From NCBI RefSeq assembly GCF_003123685.1, contig NZ_QCYJ01000018.1, forward strand, positions 1 through 64,000: a stretch of DNA of 64,000 nucleotides, given 5' to 3'. Both the position numbers and the translations under genes were made by a program. Shown in pieces: positions 42,916-50,859 of this stretch. The DNA comes from Nocardia aurea. Its GTDB lineage: Bacteria > Actinomycetota > Actinomycetes > Mycobacteriales > Mycobacteriaceae. Position 1 is the stretch's first letter, and each line of letters starts with the position of its first letter. Below the pieces are notes generated by a model. That model searched no databases. It had not been told where the DNA came from and saw nothing but the letters and a program-made list of their open reading frames with translations.

Positions 42916-43653
42916 CTATCTCCCACTCGGTCCGAAGCGTTCGGTTCTGACGCGCGCGGGCTCGTGCCCGATGGAAACCAGTGCGGCCGAGACGGATTCG
43001 ACGAATCCAGTGGGTCCGCAGACGTAACAGGTGAGTGCCGATGAGGGCGTGAGACCGTGGCGGGTCAGTTCCGCGCCGGACAGTCGGCCGGGTGGGCGCG
43101 GATCGCCGGGCGGAGCCGTCCGCGAATAGGCCAGGAACAGATCGGGGTCCGCCGCGAGTTCGTCGCGGTAGAACAGCTGTCCCGGATCGCGCAGCGCGTA
43201 GATCACCCGAACCGGCACGCCGACGCCCGCGCGACGGCGGGCCCGCAGCATCGACATGATCGGCACGATCCCCGAACCGCCCGCGACCAGCAGCGCCGGA
43301 CCATCACGTTCGGGATTCCACACGAACCATCCGCCGACCGGGCCCCTGATCTCGATCCGCTCCCCCACCTCGAGGCCGTCCACCAGATAGCCGGAGACCT
43401 CACCGTCGGGCACCCGCTGGACGGTCAGGTCGATCAGATCACCGTCGACCGGTGACGCTATGGAATAGCTGCGCTCGGCCTGGTATCCGTCCGGTGCGGT
43501 CAGCCGCACGTCGACGTGCTGACCGGGCAGATGTCCCGGCCACCGCTCGACCCGCAGGGTCAGGGTGCGGGCCGTGTCCGTCTCGGCTCGTACCGCGACG
43601 AGTTCGGCCGCCCGCCAGGTGGTCAATCGCCCTGATACCGCTGCTCGCGCCAC
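42916..43653 (-). CDS. Ferredoxin-NADP reductase-like FAD oxidoreductase
   Basis: 245-aa enzyme. The FAD-binding barrel has RSYSIASPVDGDLIDLTVQR; the NAD(P) fold has PALLVAGGSGIVPIMSMLRA; and the C terminus has LTCYVCGPTGFVESV. It lacks an iron-sulfur domain, so it needs a partner, probably the molybdenum protein encoded just upstream. The GTG start overlaps that gene's end by 31 bases. The reductase likely passes electrons from NAD(P)H to or from the sulfite-oxidase-like subunit. Confidence 0.9.
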   Translation of the reverse strand: MARAAVSGRLTTWRAAELVAVRAETDTARTLTLRVERWPGHLPGQHVDVRLTAPDGYQAERSYSIASPVDGDLIDLTVQRVPDGEVSGYLVDGLEVGERIEIRGPVGGWFVWNPERDGPALLVAGGSGIVPIMSMLRARRRAGVGVPVRVIYALRDPGQLFYRDELAADPDLFLAYSRTAPPGDPRPPGRLSGAELTRHGLTPSSALTCYVCGPTGFVESVSAALVSIGHEPARVRTERFGPSGR

Positions 43654-44222
43654 GGATCTCCGTAATCGTGATAGCCCGCGTTCTCCCAGAAACCGGGTTC
43701 GTCCTCATCGAGCAGCCGCAGCTCGGTCACCCATTTGGCCGATTTCCAGAAATACAGGTGCGGAATGAGCAGCCGCGCCGGACCGCCGTGTTCGGGTGCG
43801 AGATCGTGACCGCCGAAGCGGTGCACGATCCACGCCTTGCCGTCGGTGAGATCCTCTAGCGGCACATTCGTCGTGTAGCCCCCGTAACTCACCGCGAGCG
43901 CGAATTCGGCCTGCGTCTCGACGGGTTCCAGCAGCGTGTCCAGGGAGACGCCGACCCAGTCGGTGTCGAATTTCGACCATCGGGTGACGCAGTGGATATC
44001 CACGTGCGGACTGGTCTGCGGCAGAGCGTTGAATTCCGCCCAATTCCAGCTGTGACGCCCACCGGTCTCGTCGACGATGGTGAACGTCCACGTGTCGAGC
44101 GAGATGCGCGGTGTCGGCCCCGCCGAAAGCACGGGAAAATCGTCGGTTTCGTATTGCCCCGGCGGCAACTGGTGCCCCGCCGGGCGCGAACGACCTCGGA
44201 ATCCAGGCGAGAAGACACTCAT
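43623..44222 (-). CDS. Sulfite oxidase-like molybdopterin oxidoreductase
   Basis: 199-aa single-domain protein of the YedY/SUOX fold. The molybdenum-ligand Cys is in HVDIHCVTRWSKFDTDWVGV, with LAVSYGGYTTNVPLEDL and HGGPARLLIPHLYFWKSAKW as further pterin contacts. There is no Tat or Sec signal (MSVFSPGFRGRSRP), so it acts in the cytoplasm, unlike periplasmic MsrP. With the ferredoxin-reductase-like and DUF6510 genes it forms a compact three-gene operon common in actinomycetes. Substrate not determined. Confidence 0.9.
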   Translation of the reverse strand: MSVFSPGFRGRSRPAGHQLPPGQYETDDFPVLSAGPTPRISLDTWTFTIVDETGGRHSWNWAEFNALPQTSPHVDIHCVTRWSKFDTDWVGVSLDTLLEPVETQAEFALAVSYGGYTTNVPLEDLTDGKAWIVHRFGGHDLAPEHGGPARLLIPHLYFWKSAKWVTELRLLDEDEPGFWENAGYHDYGDPWREQRYQGD

Positions 44223-44455
44223 CTGTTCATCCCTTCCGGTCGGGAAACACCGGCCCGCGGTTACCCGCGGCCATGATCGTCATCCTAGAGCCGGGCGGGC
44301 CAGCGCGCGCGGTTTGCCGAGGCCACCGGAGATCCGGACACACTGTCCGGATCTCCCTTCCCCCGCTGACACGCCGAGTCACCTACATCACGGTTCGGAT
44401 AACTGCTGGTTTGCTCGGTTGTGAGCACACCCCCTCGCAAAGGAGCTGTTCGCCC

Positions 44456-44890
44456 ATGAAGCGTCTGGTTCTCGCCATCGCCGTCACCGCGTGCGCCCTG
44501 GGAATCACTGCCACCCCGGCCACCGCGGGCCCGGTCACCGCCATCCCCGACGATCAGAACATCGCCGCAGTCCCCGTCGCCGGACTCGCGCTCACCCTCG
44601 TGCGCGGAAGTATCAAGGCGATGGCACTGACCATCGTCCCCCTTCACCAATTCCCCGCCTTCGACAACATCATCACCCGCGAGAGCGGATGGGACGTCTT
44701 CGCCACCAACCCGACCAGCGGCGCCTACGGCATCGGCCAGGCCCTGCCCCCGGACAAGATGCGCACCCACGGCCTGGACTGGCGCTTCAACCCCCTGACC
44801 CAGATCCGCTGGACCTACGACTACATGGTCGACCGGTACGGCAGCCCCCAGGCCGCCTGGGAATTCTGGCAGCAGAACCACTGGTATTAA
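44456..44890 (+). CDS. Secreted transglycosylase SLT-like protein
   Basis: 144-aa exported peptidoglycan-lytic protein. The signal peptide is RLVLAIAVTACALGITATPA with an Ala-x-Ala-type end. After a short spacer comes the lysozyme-like core: FDNIITRESGWDVFATNPTS with the catalytic Glu, GAYGIGQALPP, and IRWTYDYMVDRYGSPQAAWE, ending QQNHWY. It is about the size of single-domain SLT proteins of actinomycetes. The ATG has an excellent AAGGAG upstream. It probably cuts glycan strands during cell-wall turnover. Confidence 0.9.
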   Translation: MKRLVLAIAVTACALGITATPATAGPVTAIPDDQNIAAVPVAGLALTLVRGSIKAMALTIVPLHQFPAFDNIITRESGWDVFATNPTSGAYGIGQALPPDKMRTHGLDWRFNPLTQIRWTYDYMVDRYGSPQAAWEFWQQNHWY

Positions 44891-45102
44891 AGGACTATCG
44901 TGATCCCCCGCATACAGCGGATGACGTCGCCTTGCGTCCCGGTGTTGCGGATGAGCGCTCGGTCCGGCTCATCGAGCACGATATCGAATTTCTCGCCGCG
45001 CCAACGGCACGGCAACAGGCCGACCTCCATACGGCTCAGTACGCCGTCCGCGTGGTCGGCCGGGGTCGGCGCACCGTGGAATGTCTCGGATGTTCCGATC
45101 AA
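44887..45102 (-). CDS. Possible small protein (71 aa), doubtful
   Basis: A leftward reading, ending 4 bases inside the SLT gene, gives a protein-like C-terminal half: VGLLPCRWRGEKFDIVLDEP, then DRALIRNTGTQGDVIRCMRG. The N-terminal part is less convincing. It may be the remnant of a larger gene. The neighbouring stretch to 45287 contains no other gene I can support. Confidence 0.25.
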   Translation of the reverse strand: MIGTSETFHGAPTPADHADGVLSRMEVGLLPCRWRGEKFDIVLDEPDRALIRNTGTQGDVIRCMRGITIVL

Positions 45103-45287
45103 CGGTCAGCCCGTCATCGCGACCATGCGCACATCGACTCTCCCTGAACCAAGTGTCGCGTCGAACTCCCAGAGCGCAGCAGAAAGCGATGATGTTGCAC
45201 TCCGTAGTGCGCCACGGTTAGCCTGCTCACTGCCGCCCAACGGATCACGCTCGGGACGGCCGCACTATCGCACCGGGGGAACACGTC

Positions 45288-45719
45288 ATGTCGGCACCAC
45301 AATCATCGGGTATTTTCACGTCCACGGCCAATGGCGTCTACTGCGCCTACTGCGGTTCGACACCCGCGGCGTCGGTGAATATTCGGGGGCACCGCGGTTT
45401 CATCTTCTTTATGCAGTTCCTGAAGTCGCCTGGCCCGTTCTGCCGCGATTGCGGTCTCGCGACCTACCGAAGGATGACTGTCGAGAGCATGTGGATCGGC
45501 TGGTGGGGCTTCCTGTCCGCCGTGATCAATCCCGTCACCATGCTGATCAACATCACTGCCCGCTCGAGGATCACCGAGTTGCCTCCGCCGATTCCCGGCG
45601 GCCCACGCATCCCCATGGAGCCGGGTAAGCCGCTCTATGAACGCATCGAATTCCTGCTTCCCATCGCGCTGATCATCTTGGGTCCGATTATCCTGGTGGC
45701 GCTGGCCTCACTGAATTAG
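45288..45719 (+). CDS. Two-TM membrane protein with N-terminal zinc ribbon
   Basis: 143-aa protein. The N terminus has a knuckle pair, YCAYCGS and FCRDCGL, about 30 residues apart, forming one zinc site. Then come two hydrophobic segments: MWIGWWGFLSAVINPVTMLI at about residue 67-86 and FLLPIALIILGPIILVALAS near the C terminus. A Pro-rich loop (PPPIPGGPRIPMEPG) lies between. The ATG is in a region more A/T-rich than the surroundings, which may signal recent acquisition. Similar ribbon-plus-membrane proteins are common in Nocardia and Streptomyces; function unknown. Confidence 0.7.
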   Translation: MSAPQSSGIFTSTANGVYCAYCGSTPAASVNIRGHRGFIFFMQFLKSPGPFCRDCGLATYRRMTVESMWIGWWGFLSAVINPVTMLINITARSRITELPPPIPGGPRIPMEPGKPLYERIEFLLPIALIILGPIILVALASLN

Positions 45720-45770
45720 TCTGCGGCCGAATAACTTTCGCGGGCAGATGCATGTCGCATCGAGCCTGCG

Positions 45771-46349
45771 ATGCCCCACGCCCTCCCCCGGCGACCTGCT
45801 AGGCAAGATGTGCGGAGCGGATCGCGAGAGCGAGGGCCGGAAGCGGTCGGTTGGGCATTGCTCGCCGAGTTGAAGTTCTGCGGCCCGATTCTCGACCTCG
45901 ACTGCTTCGGCATCGAGATCGAAGTACGCACGCAGCGTCGCCGTCACCCGGTCGTCGGAGACAGGTCCGAAATCGAGCGCTGTGCGGTGTCGATCGTCTC
46001 TGAGCCGTCCGACGCCCGACAGGTTTCGAGGATCCCCCGACAAGCCTTGGTCGTTGATCAGCGCTACTTTGAGCGTGTGAGCAGGTTCGTGGACTTCGGC
46101 ATCAAACTGGCCGTTATCGAGGAACTCATGTATACAGAGGCCCCGAAGCTCGCGCTATGGTCCCTCGAGGACACGCTGCGAGCCCGAGGGTTCGACGGTG
46201 ACTGGGATGGCGAGGGCGACCAGTTCGACATCGCCGGTCTCGACGATCTCCACCTCCTTCCGAATTTGAAGCGCGTGATCAGCGCGGATCGGCTTGCACC
46301 CCAACTCCAGGACCTCCTGCGTTCCCGGGGCATCGAATTGATCGACTGA
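45771..46349 (+). CDS. Hypothetical protein, possibly DUF6892-like C-terminal half
   Basis: Up to 192 aa with an uncertain start. The second half is convincing: SRFVDFGIKLAVIEELMYTE, then APKLALWSLEDTLRARGFDG and LLPNLKRVISADRLAPQLQD. It resembles a family of small bacterial proteins with a 'D-G-K-Y/L-IE-LM' core, possibly DUF6892; I am not sure. The first 90 residues are Arg-rich and less protein-like, although G/C at third codon positions favours this strand. The true start may be a TTG near 46047 or an upstream codon. It lies in the disordered 45-47 kb stretch. Confidence 0.5.
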   Translation: MPHALPRRPARQDVRSGSRERGPEAVGWALLAELKFCGPILDLDCFGIEIEVRTQRRRHPVVGDRSEIERCAVSIVSEPSDARQVSRIPRQALVVDQRYFERVSRFVDFGIKLAVIEELMYTEAPKLALWSLEDTLRARGFDGDWDGEGDQFDIAGLDDLHLLPNLKRVISADRLAPQLQDLLRSRGIELID

Positions 46350-46754
46350 CCCCACCACGCGTCACGGTGGGACAAGCCCACGACTGGCTCTATCACACGC
46401 TCGCCAACTCCACCGACCGCCTCGGCACAGCCCAGGGGAAGACGATACGGCCGCTGCCGGTTACGAGCCCGAGGTGAACTGCCGCCACTACCGCGGCCTG
46501 ATGCGCTGGCCGCAGTCGGTCACCGAAGAGTTCGGTACCTGCGCGATCCGCGAACGCACCGACCCGCGCGCGGCGGAGTCACCGGCGCTGCCCGTGTCCC
46601 AACTCGCTCACCCGCATCCGGCTCGGGACCGCTTGCTGATTAAGAATCGGTTGCGGTTAGCGCGACGACATCTGCTGGAGAAGCAGAAGTTCTACCATCG
46701 AACACATCGGCATACGTTCGAATTCGTATCGCCGACCCTGGGGAGGGAATCGAA
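46350..46754. other. Gene debris without an intact reading frame
   Basis: About 400 bases. Just after 46349 a short rightward frame reads like a protein tail (VGQAHDWLYHTLANSTDRLG) and stops near 46475; another frame (46474-46767) is Arg/His-rich and unconvincing. No promoter, transposase motif or terminal repeat was seen. It looks like the decayed end of an older gene or island. Confidence 0.35.
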
Positions 46755-46874
46755 ATGCACAGTCTGAAAAGACGATTCGCGGATCCGTTCGAAGATATGA
46801 AACCGCTGGACCGAAACACGTTCGCCGAAGAGCGATTCGACGAGTTCGGCCGCGGCAGTATCCGCAGGCGATAA
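46755..46874 (+). CDS. Tiny charged protein, 39 aa
   Basis: MHSLKRRFADPFEDMKPLDR followed by NTFAEERFDEFGRGSIRRR. An unusually strong ribosome site, GGGAGGG, lies 7 bases before the ATG, which is the main reason to call it. It is amphipathic, with mixed Arg/Glu/Asp and Phe residues, and has no signal peptide. No family recognised. It lies in an otherwise gene-poor stretch. Confidence 0.45.
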   Translation: MHSLKRRFADPFEDMKPLDRNTFAEERFDEFGRGSIRRR

Positions 46875-47245
46875 GCCGAGCACACGGGCCGCGCGGCAGG
46901 CGCGCGGGGCAGCGAAGTTCGGTCGGGTGCTGTCGACGTCGTGGTCGACTCGGGGAGTGCGACCACGACACCTCGGGCTGCCGAACAGGTTCGAGGATTC
47001 GCGCATGACCACGTGCTGGTGATGCGCCCGTGGGGAGCGCGGTATCGCGGCGCACGTTCGCCGTCTTCCGCCTCGACCGCATCGAGGGCCTCGGACGACT
47101 ACCGGCCTCGGCGCCACGCCCGACGACGTGTCGCGCTACCCCGTCGAAAACCCCCACGGAGTACGACTTCCCGCCCGCTCGGGCGGGATTCGCGGGTGTC
47201 GCGGTAACCGCGCGCCCGACAACCACCACGAAAGAGCACCACAGC
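46875..47245. other. Intergenic region before the phage-type lipoprotein gene
   Basis: 371 bases. Several overlapping frames on both strands are Arg/Ser-rich and show no domain; none is supported. It presumably contains the promoter of the lipoprotein gene. No hairpin or repeat stands out. Confidence 0.3.
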
Positions 47246-47635
47246 ATGAAGAAGATTCTCACCGCCCTCACCGTCGCCGTCGCGGGTCTGGCCGCGCTCA
47301 CCGTCGCGGGCTGTTCCAGCGACGCCGAAGTGGCGTCCAAGAACCTTTCCAAGGCCGCCGACCAGTTCGAGATCAACCGCCGCATCATCTTCTACAACGG
47401 AATCACCGACCGCTACATGCTCACCATCGAGGGCCGGTGCTCGATCAACCATCAGGGCAACCAACTCGAAGTGACGTGCAAGACCCAGGGCGACGAGTAC
47501 AAGAAGCACTTCCTCGGCCTGAGCGACAACGTGACCTACGTCGCCGAGCAACTCGAAGGCGCGAGCGTCAGCACCGACCACTACCGGGTGATCTTCAAGC
47601 CCGAGGTCATCGTGCCCGACGTGGACCGCCCCTGA
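47246..47635 (+). CDS. Small beta-sandwich-type lipoprotein
   Basis: 129-aa lipoprotein. The signal is MKKILTALTVAVAGLAALTV with lipobox TVAGC, so Cys at about residue 23 is lipidated. The mature part runs LSKAADQFEINRRIIFYNG, ITDRYMLTIEGRCSINHQ, LEVTCKTQGDEYKKHFLGLS, with two Cys that could pair. It looks like the 'beta-sandwich lipoprotein' family known from actinophages and prophages. This fits the mixed origin of the 45-47 kb stretch. A hairpin follows at 47662. Confidence 0.7.
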   Translation: MKKILTALTVAVAGLAALTVAGCSSDAEVASKNLSKAADQFEINRRIIFYNGITDRYMLTIEGRCSINHQGNQLEVTCKTQGDEYKKHFLGLSDNVTYVAEQLEGASVSTDHYRVIFKPEVIVPDVDRP

Positions 47636-47661
47636 TATCGACCGGCGTCCGCTCGCACGGC

Positions 47662-47694
47662 GGTGGCGGGGTGGAACACATAATCCCCGCCACC
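47662..47694 (+). terminator. Hairpin after the lipoprotein gene
   Basis: GGTGGCGGGG (47662-47671) and CCCCGCCACC (47685-47694) form a perfect 10-bp stem with a 13-base A-rich loop, 27 bases after the stop. No U run; a likely actinobacterial-type terminator. Confidence 0.6.
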
Positions 47695-47878
47695 ATCGCT
47701 CCGCGACGACGAGGTACGCGACGGGTGCGCCGTCACGGAACGGGTTGTCCGCGAGGGCGTTAACGGGCGTGGGGGTGGCTGACGATTCGGACTCGACGGG
47801 ATCGTCCCTACGGGGGGATGGATACGTCGAACGGGAGCGGAACGCTTCCGGTTCCGACTCGACCATGAGGGGTTGTTC

Positions 47879-48460
47879 ATGACGAAACGAATCGCTACCA
47901 CCGCCGGGGTGTTCTCGGTGCTCGGCGCGGCGGCGCTGGTGCTGACCGGGTGCACGAGCGAGCCCGCGTCACCGCAGGCACAGGCCACGTCGGCGCAGGC
48001 CGACGCGCCGCAGGGTCAGCCTCGAGGACAGGTGCCCGCGTGTGCTGACGGTCAGTTGAACTTCAACGCCGAGCCGATCACCAACTCGGCGGGGACGACG
48101 CTGGGGTTCAAACTGAACTACTGGGTGGTGGGTGCGAGCGGGGCATGCAGTCTCACCGGCTATCCCGGTGTCACGGCGGTCACCGGCGGACCGCAGGTCG
48201 ATGCCGTCCGCAAACCGCGCGGTGCGCTGTCCGGCGGGCTGCCGCAGGGCCAGGACACCCCACCGACGGTGGTGCTCGACCGTGACCACGGCGCGCAGGC
48301 GGTGGTCGAGACGACCGTCATCGCCCGCCAGAGCGCCGCGTGCCCCACCTATACCGAATTCCTCACCACGCCGCCGAATACCACCGATACCCGGAAGGTC
48401 TCGGTCACGGCCCAGGGCTGTGAGTACGCCGTGTATCCGGTGTACTCCTGGTCACGCTAG
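47879..48460 (+). CDS. DUF4232 domain lipoprotein
   Basis: 193-aa exported lipoprotein. The signal peptide is TTAGVFSVLGAAALVLTGC with lipobox LTGC. After a 30-residue Ala/Gln/Pro linker comes a DUF4232 beta domain: CADGQLNFNAEPITNSAGTT, FKLNYWVVGASGACSLTGYP, and the end VTAQGCEYAVYPVYSWS. Four Cys are placed for disulfide bonds. The family is large in Nocardia and Mycobacterium and its function is unknown. The ATG at 47879 follows GAGGGG. Confidence 0.88.
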   Translation: MTKRIATTAGVFSVLGAAALVLTGCTSEPASPQAQATSAQADAPQGQPRGQVPACADGQLNFNAEPITNSAGTTLGFKLNYWVVGASGACSLTGYPGVTAVTGGPQVDAVRKPRGALSGGLPQGQDTPPTVVLDRDHGAQAVVETTVIARQSAACPTYTEFLTTPPNTTDTRKVSVTAQGCEYAVYPVYSWSR

Positions 48461-48578
48461 CCGAGTACCGCGCTCGTGGTGCCCGCATACGTTGGTCACG
48501 GCACCCGAGACCACGGTCGCAGCCGCACAGCCCGCGCGGCGACTCGCCGACGCCGCCCTCAGCGACCAGGATGAGCAC

Positions 48579-49007
48579 ATGAGCGACTACGACGACTGGA
48601 ACAAGGCGATCATCGACGAGTTCCGGGCCAACGAGGGCAAGGTCGGAGGGCAGTTCGAAGGCGCGCCGATGGTGCTGGTCCATCATCGGGGTCGGCGCTC
48701 GGGGAAGGACAGCATCACGCCGATGATGTATCTGTCCGACGAGCAGGACCCCCGCGTGTTCTACGTCTTCGCCTCGAAGGCGGGCGCGCCGACGAACCCC
48801 GATTGGTACTACAATCTCACCAGCGCGGGTGCGGCGCGGGTCGAGCTCGGCACCGACACCTTCGAGGTCGCGGTCACCGAGGTCACCGGCGCGGAGCGCG
48901 ATCGGATCTATGCGGTGCAGGCCGGGCGCTACCCGGGGTTCGCCGAATACGAGGAGAAGACGAAGGGTGTGCGGACGATCCCGGTGCTGGCGTTGCGCCG
49001 ATCCTGA
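48579..49007 (+). CDS. Nitroreductase-family deazaflavin (F420)-dependent oxidoreductase
   Basis: 142-aa split-barrel protein of the Ddn family. The N-terminal helix reads YDDWNKAIIDEFRANEGKVG, and the core VLVHHRGRRSGKDSITPMMY is the F420 phosphate contact. Next come SKAGAPTNPDWYYNL and the closing YEEKTKGVRTIPVLALR. Known relatives use F420H2 to reduce quinones and nitro compounds. It is the expected length for this family. Its immediate neighbours give no further hint. Confidence 0.92.
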   Translation: MSDYDDWNKAIIDEFRANEGKVGGQFEGAPMVLVHHRGRRSGKDSITPMMYLSDEQDPRVFYVFASKAGAPTNPDWYYNLTSAGAARVELGTDTFEVAVTEVTGAERDRIYAVQAGRYPGFAEYEEKTKGVRTIPVLALRRS

Positions 49008-49016
49008 CGGTGCGGC

Positions 49017-49754
49017 TCATGCGAGATGGGCGCGCTCGTCGTAGGACATCAACCGGAAGCCGCGCTCGTCCCGCTCCCAGGTGGTGACCGAGGCGTTGCC
49101 CGCGAGGCCGTCTTCCGCGATGGCGAGAATCTCGTCGTCGCGGAGCTTTTCGAGGATTCGGCGCAACATCAGGACGACGGCGTCGTGTGCCACGATCAGG
49201 ACGCTGCGATGCTGTCGGTCGCGTTCTATCCGTGCCGCGACATCGCCGAGTCGTGTCGCGACGTCGTGGAAGGACTCGCCGCCCGGTGGCCGGAAGCCGA
49301 GCGGGTCGGCCTGTTCGGCCGCGAATTCCTGTGGAAACCGTTCTCGCACTTCCGAAATCGAGAGGCGTGCACGTTCACCGCGGTGGCGGTCGTAGAGCTG
49401 ATCGTGGACTTCGAGACAGGGCAGGTCGACCCCGGCCGCCTCGAATTCGGCCGCGGCCAGCTGCCACGTGGTCACCGCGCGCAGATAGGGCGAGCACAGG
49501 ACCAATTCGGGGCGCCGCGCCGCCGGGCGCGAGGCCAGCCACCGTCCGAACGCGGCGGCCTGCCGTCGGCCGAGTTCGGTGAGTTCGATGCGCATGTCGT
49601 CGGCGTCGGCGGGGGTCGCGGGACGAATTCCGGCGTTGACGGTGCTCTGCCCGTGCCGGACGGCGTACAGCAATGCGGCCGGGCCCGCGTTCGCACCGTG
49701 CGCGCAGGGACGGAGGGACGCGGTGGCATCACCGGCGGGCAGTTTCAGGCTCAT
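49017..49754 (-). CDS. Histidine phosphatase family protein
   Basis: 245-aa phosphatase. The phospho-accepting RHG is in LLYAVRHGQSTVNAG; the second His is in VLIVAHDAVVLMLRRI, with ELTELGRRQAAAFGRWL and ELVLCSPYLRAVTTWQ in between. It has the length of broad-specificity phosphoglycerate-mutase-like phosphatases. The ATG at 49754 is chosen, with an imperfect site; a GTG at 49811 adds 19 Arg-rich residues. It is convergent with the F420 gene and divergent from the regulator gene at 49875. Substrate unknown. Confidence 0.88.
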   Translation of the reverse strand: MSLKLPAGDATASLRPCAHGANAGPAALLYAVRHGQSTVNAGIRPATPADADDMRIELTELGRRQAAAFGRWLASRPAARRPELVLCSPYLRAVTTWQLAAAEFEAAGVDLPCLEVHDQLYDRHRGERARLSISEVRERFPQEFAAEQADPLGFRPPGGESFHDVATRLGDVAARIERDRQHRSVLIVAHDAVVLMLRRILEKLRDDEILAIAEDGLAGNASVTTWERDERGFRLMSYDERAHLA

Positions 49755-49874
49755 ACCCTCTTGGACGCGGCGGAGGCGACGCCGGTTCCGTCGGAACCGG
49801 ACTTCGTGCACCGCGCGATTCTGCCCAGAGCGTAACGAGCGAGGTCACGCGGCCGGGAAACGTACGCTCGGACC

Positions 49875-50255
49875 ATGACCGAGCATCCGAGACTGCATGC
49901 GATTCCCGGAGGTCGTGACGACCGGCCTCGGCATCCGCGCCGCGAATCCCCGCCGGAACCGCTGTGGCGGGAGCTGCTCGGCGAACGCCTGCGCGAATTG
50001 CGCGGGCGACGGGGCGACACTCTCGCCGAGACGGCGAAACGGGCGGGTATCTCGCCGCAGTACCTGTCCGAGGTGGAACGGGGGCGCAAGGAACCGTCGA
50101 GCGAGATGATCGCCGCGCTCGCGGGGGCGCTCGGTGTCACGCTGGGTGAACTCACCGAACTGATCGCCGTGGAACTGCGATCGCTGCGTCCGACGGCGCC
50201 CGCGCGCCCGCCGGTGCGGTCCGAGACCAGGCCGACACTGCGAATGTCGGCCTGA
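49875..50255 (+). CDS. XRE-family regulator, ClgR/PopR-like
   Basis: 126-aa DNA-binding protein. The helix-turn-helix is RGDTLAETAKRAGISPQYLS with EVERGRKEPSSEMIAALAGA as the second helix pair, a close match to the ClgR/PopR type whose 'YLSE.ERGRKE.SSE' is characteristic. It lies tail to tail with two clpP genes, 10 bases between stops. ClgR and PopR are known to activate clpP operons in mycobacteria and Streptomyces. Here the repeats at 51500-51527 are a plausible target. The gene is not in a clpP operon; that position is like streptomycete popR. Confidence 0.85.
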   Translation: MTEHPRLHAIPGGRDDRPRHPRRESPPEPLWRELLGERLRELRGRRGDTLAETAKRAGISPQYLSEVERGRKEPSSEMIAALAGALGVTLGELTELIAVELRSLRPTAPARPPVRSETRPTLRMSA

Positions 50256-50265
50256 CCGAACGGTT

Positions 50266-50859
50266 TCAGTCGCGCTTGCGCATCACCAGGTCGGCGAGTC
50301 CGTATTCGACGGCGGCCTGGGCGGTGAAGACGCGGTCCCGGTCGGTGTCGTGACGCAGCCGTTCGACGGTCTGCCCGGTATGTACGGCGAGAATCGTCTC
50401 GATCTCGGCGCGCATGCGCACGAGTTCGTCGGCCTGGATGATCAGATCGGGAATCGCGCCCTGGCCGCGCGCGACGGGCTGATGCAGGACGACCCTGGCG
50501 TGCGGGAGCATGGCGCGATGGCCCGGCGCGCCACCGGCGAGCAGTACCGCGCCGACCGCGATGGCCTGACCGACGCAGGTCGTGTACACGGGCGCGCCGA
50601 TGTGCTGGATGGTGTCGTACACGGCGAGCATGGAGGGCAGATCGCCGCCCTCGCAGTTGATGTAGAGCTGGATCTCCTGTTCGGGGCTCTCCGATTCCAG
50701 GTGCAGCAGTTGCGCGATCAGCGCGTTGGCCACGCCCGAATCGATCGGTGTGCCGAGATAGACGATCCGCTCGGCGAGCAGATGCGAGTAGATGTCGGTG
50801 ACGCGTTCCCCGCCGCGCGGATGTTGGGCGATGACATTGGGAATCGTGTAGCTGCTCAT
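50266..50859 (-). CDS. ClpP-like subunit with catalytic Ser replaced by Ala
   Basis: 197-aa ClpP-fold protein. The handle and core are normal: ERIVYLGTPIDSGVANALIA, IQLYINCEGGDLPSMLAVYD. The nucleophile segment reads CVGQAIAVGAVLLAGGAPGHR: Ala stands where ClpP has Ser (canonical G-Q-A-A-S-M-G). The His (MLPHARVVLHQPVARGQG) is kept. The base sequence gives GCG at this position without ambiguity. It should not hydrolyse peptides alone and presumably forms a mixed ring with the active subunit encoded just upstream. Its ATG overlaps that gene's stop (ATGA). Similar paired ClpP genes occur with PopR in streptomycetes. Confidence 0.9.
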   Translation of the reverse strand: MSSYTIPNVIAQHPRGGERVTDIYSHLLAERIVYLGTPIDSGVANALIAQLLHLESESPEQEIQLYINCEGGDLPSMLAVYDTIQHIGAPVYTTCVGQAIAVGAVLLAGGAPGHRAMLPHARVVLHQPVARGQGAIPDLIIQADELVRMRAEIETILAVHTGQTVERLRHDTDRDRVFTAQAAVEYGLADLVMRKRD

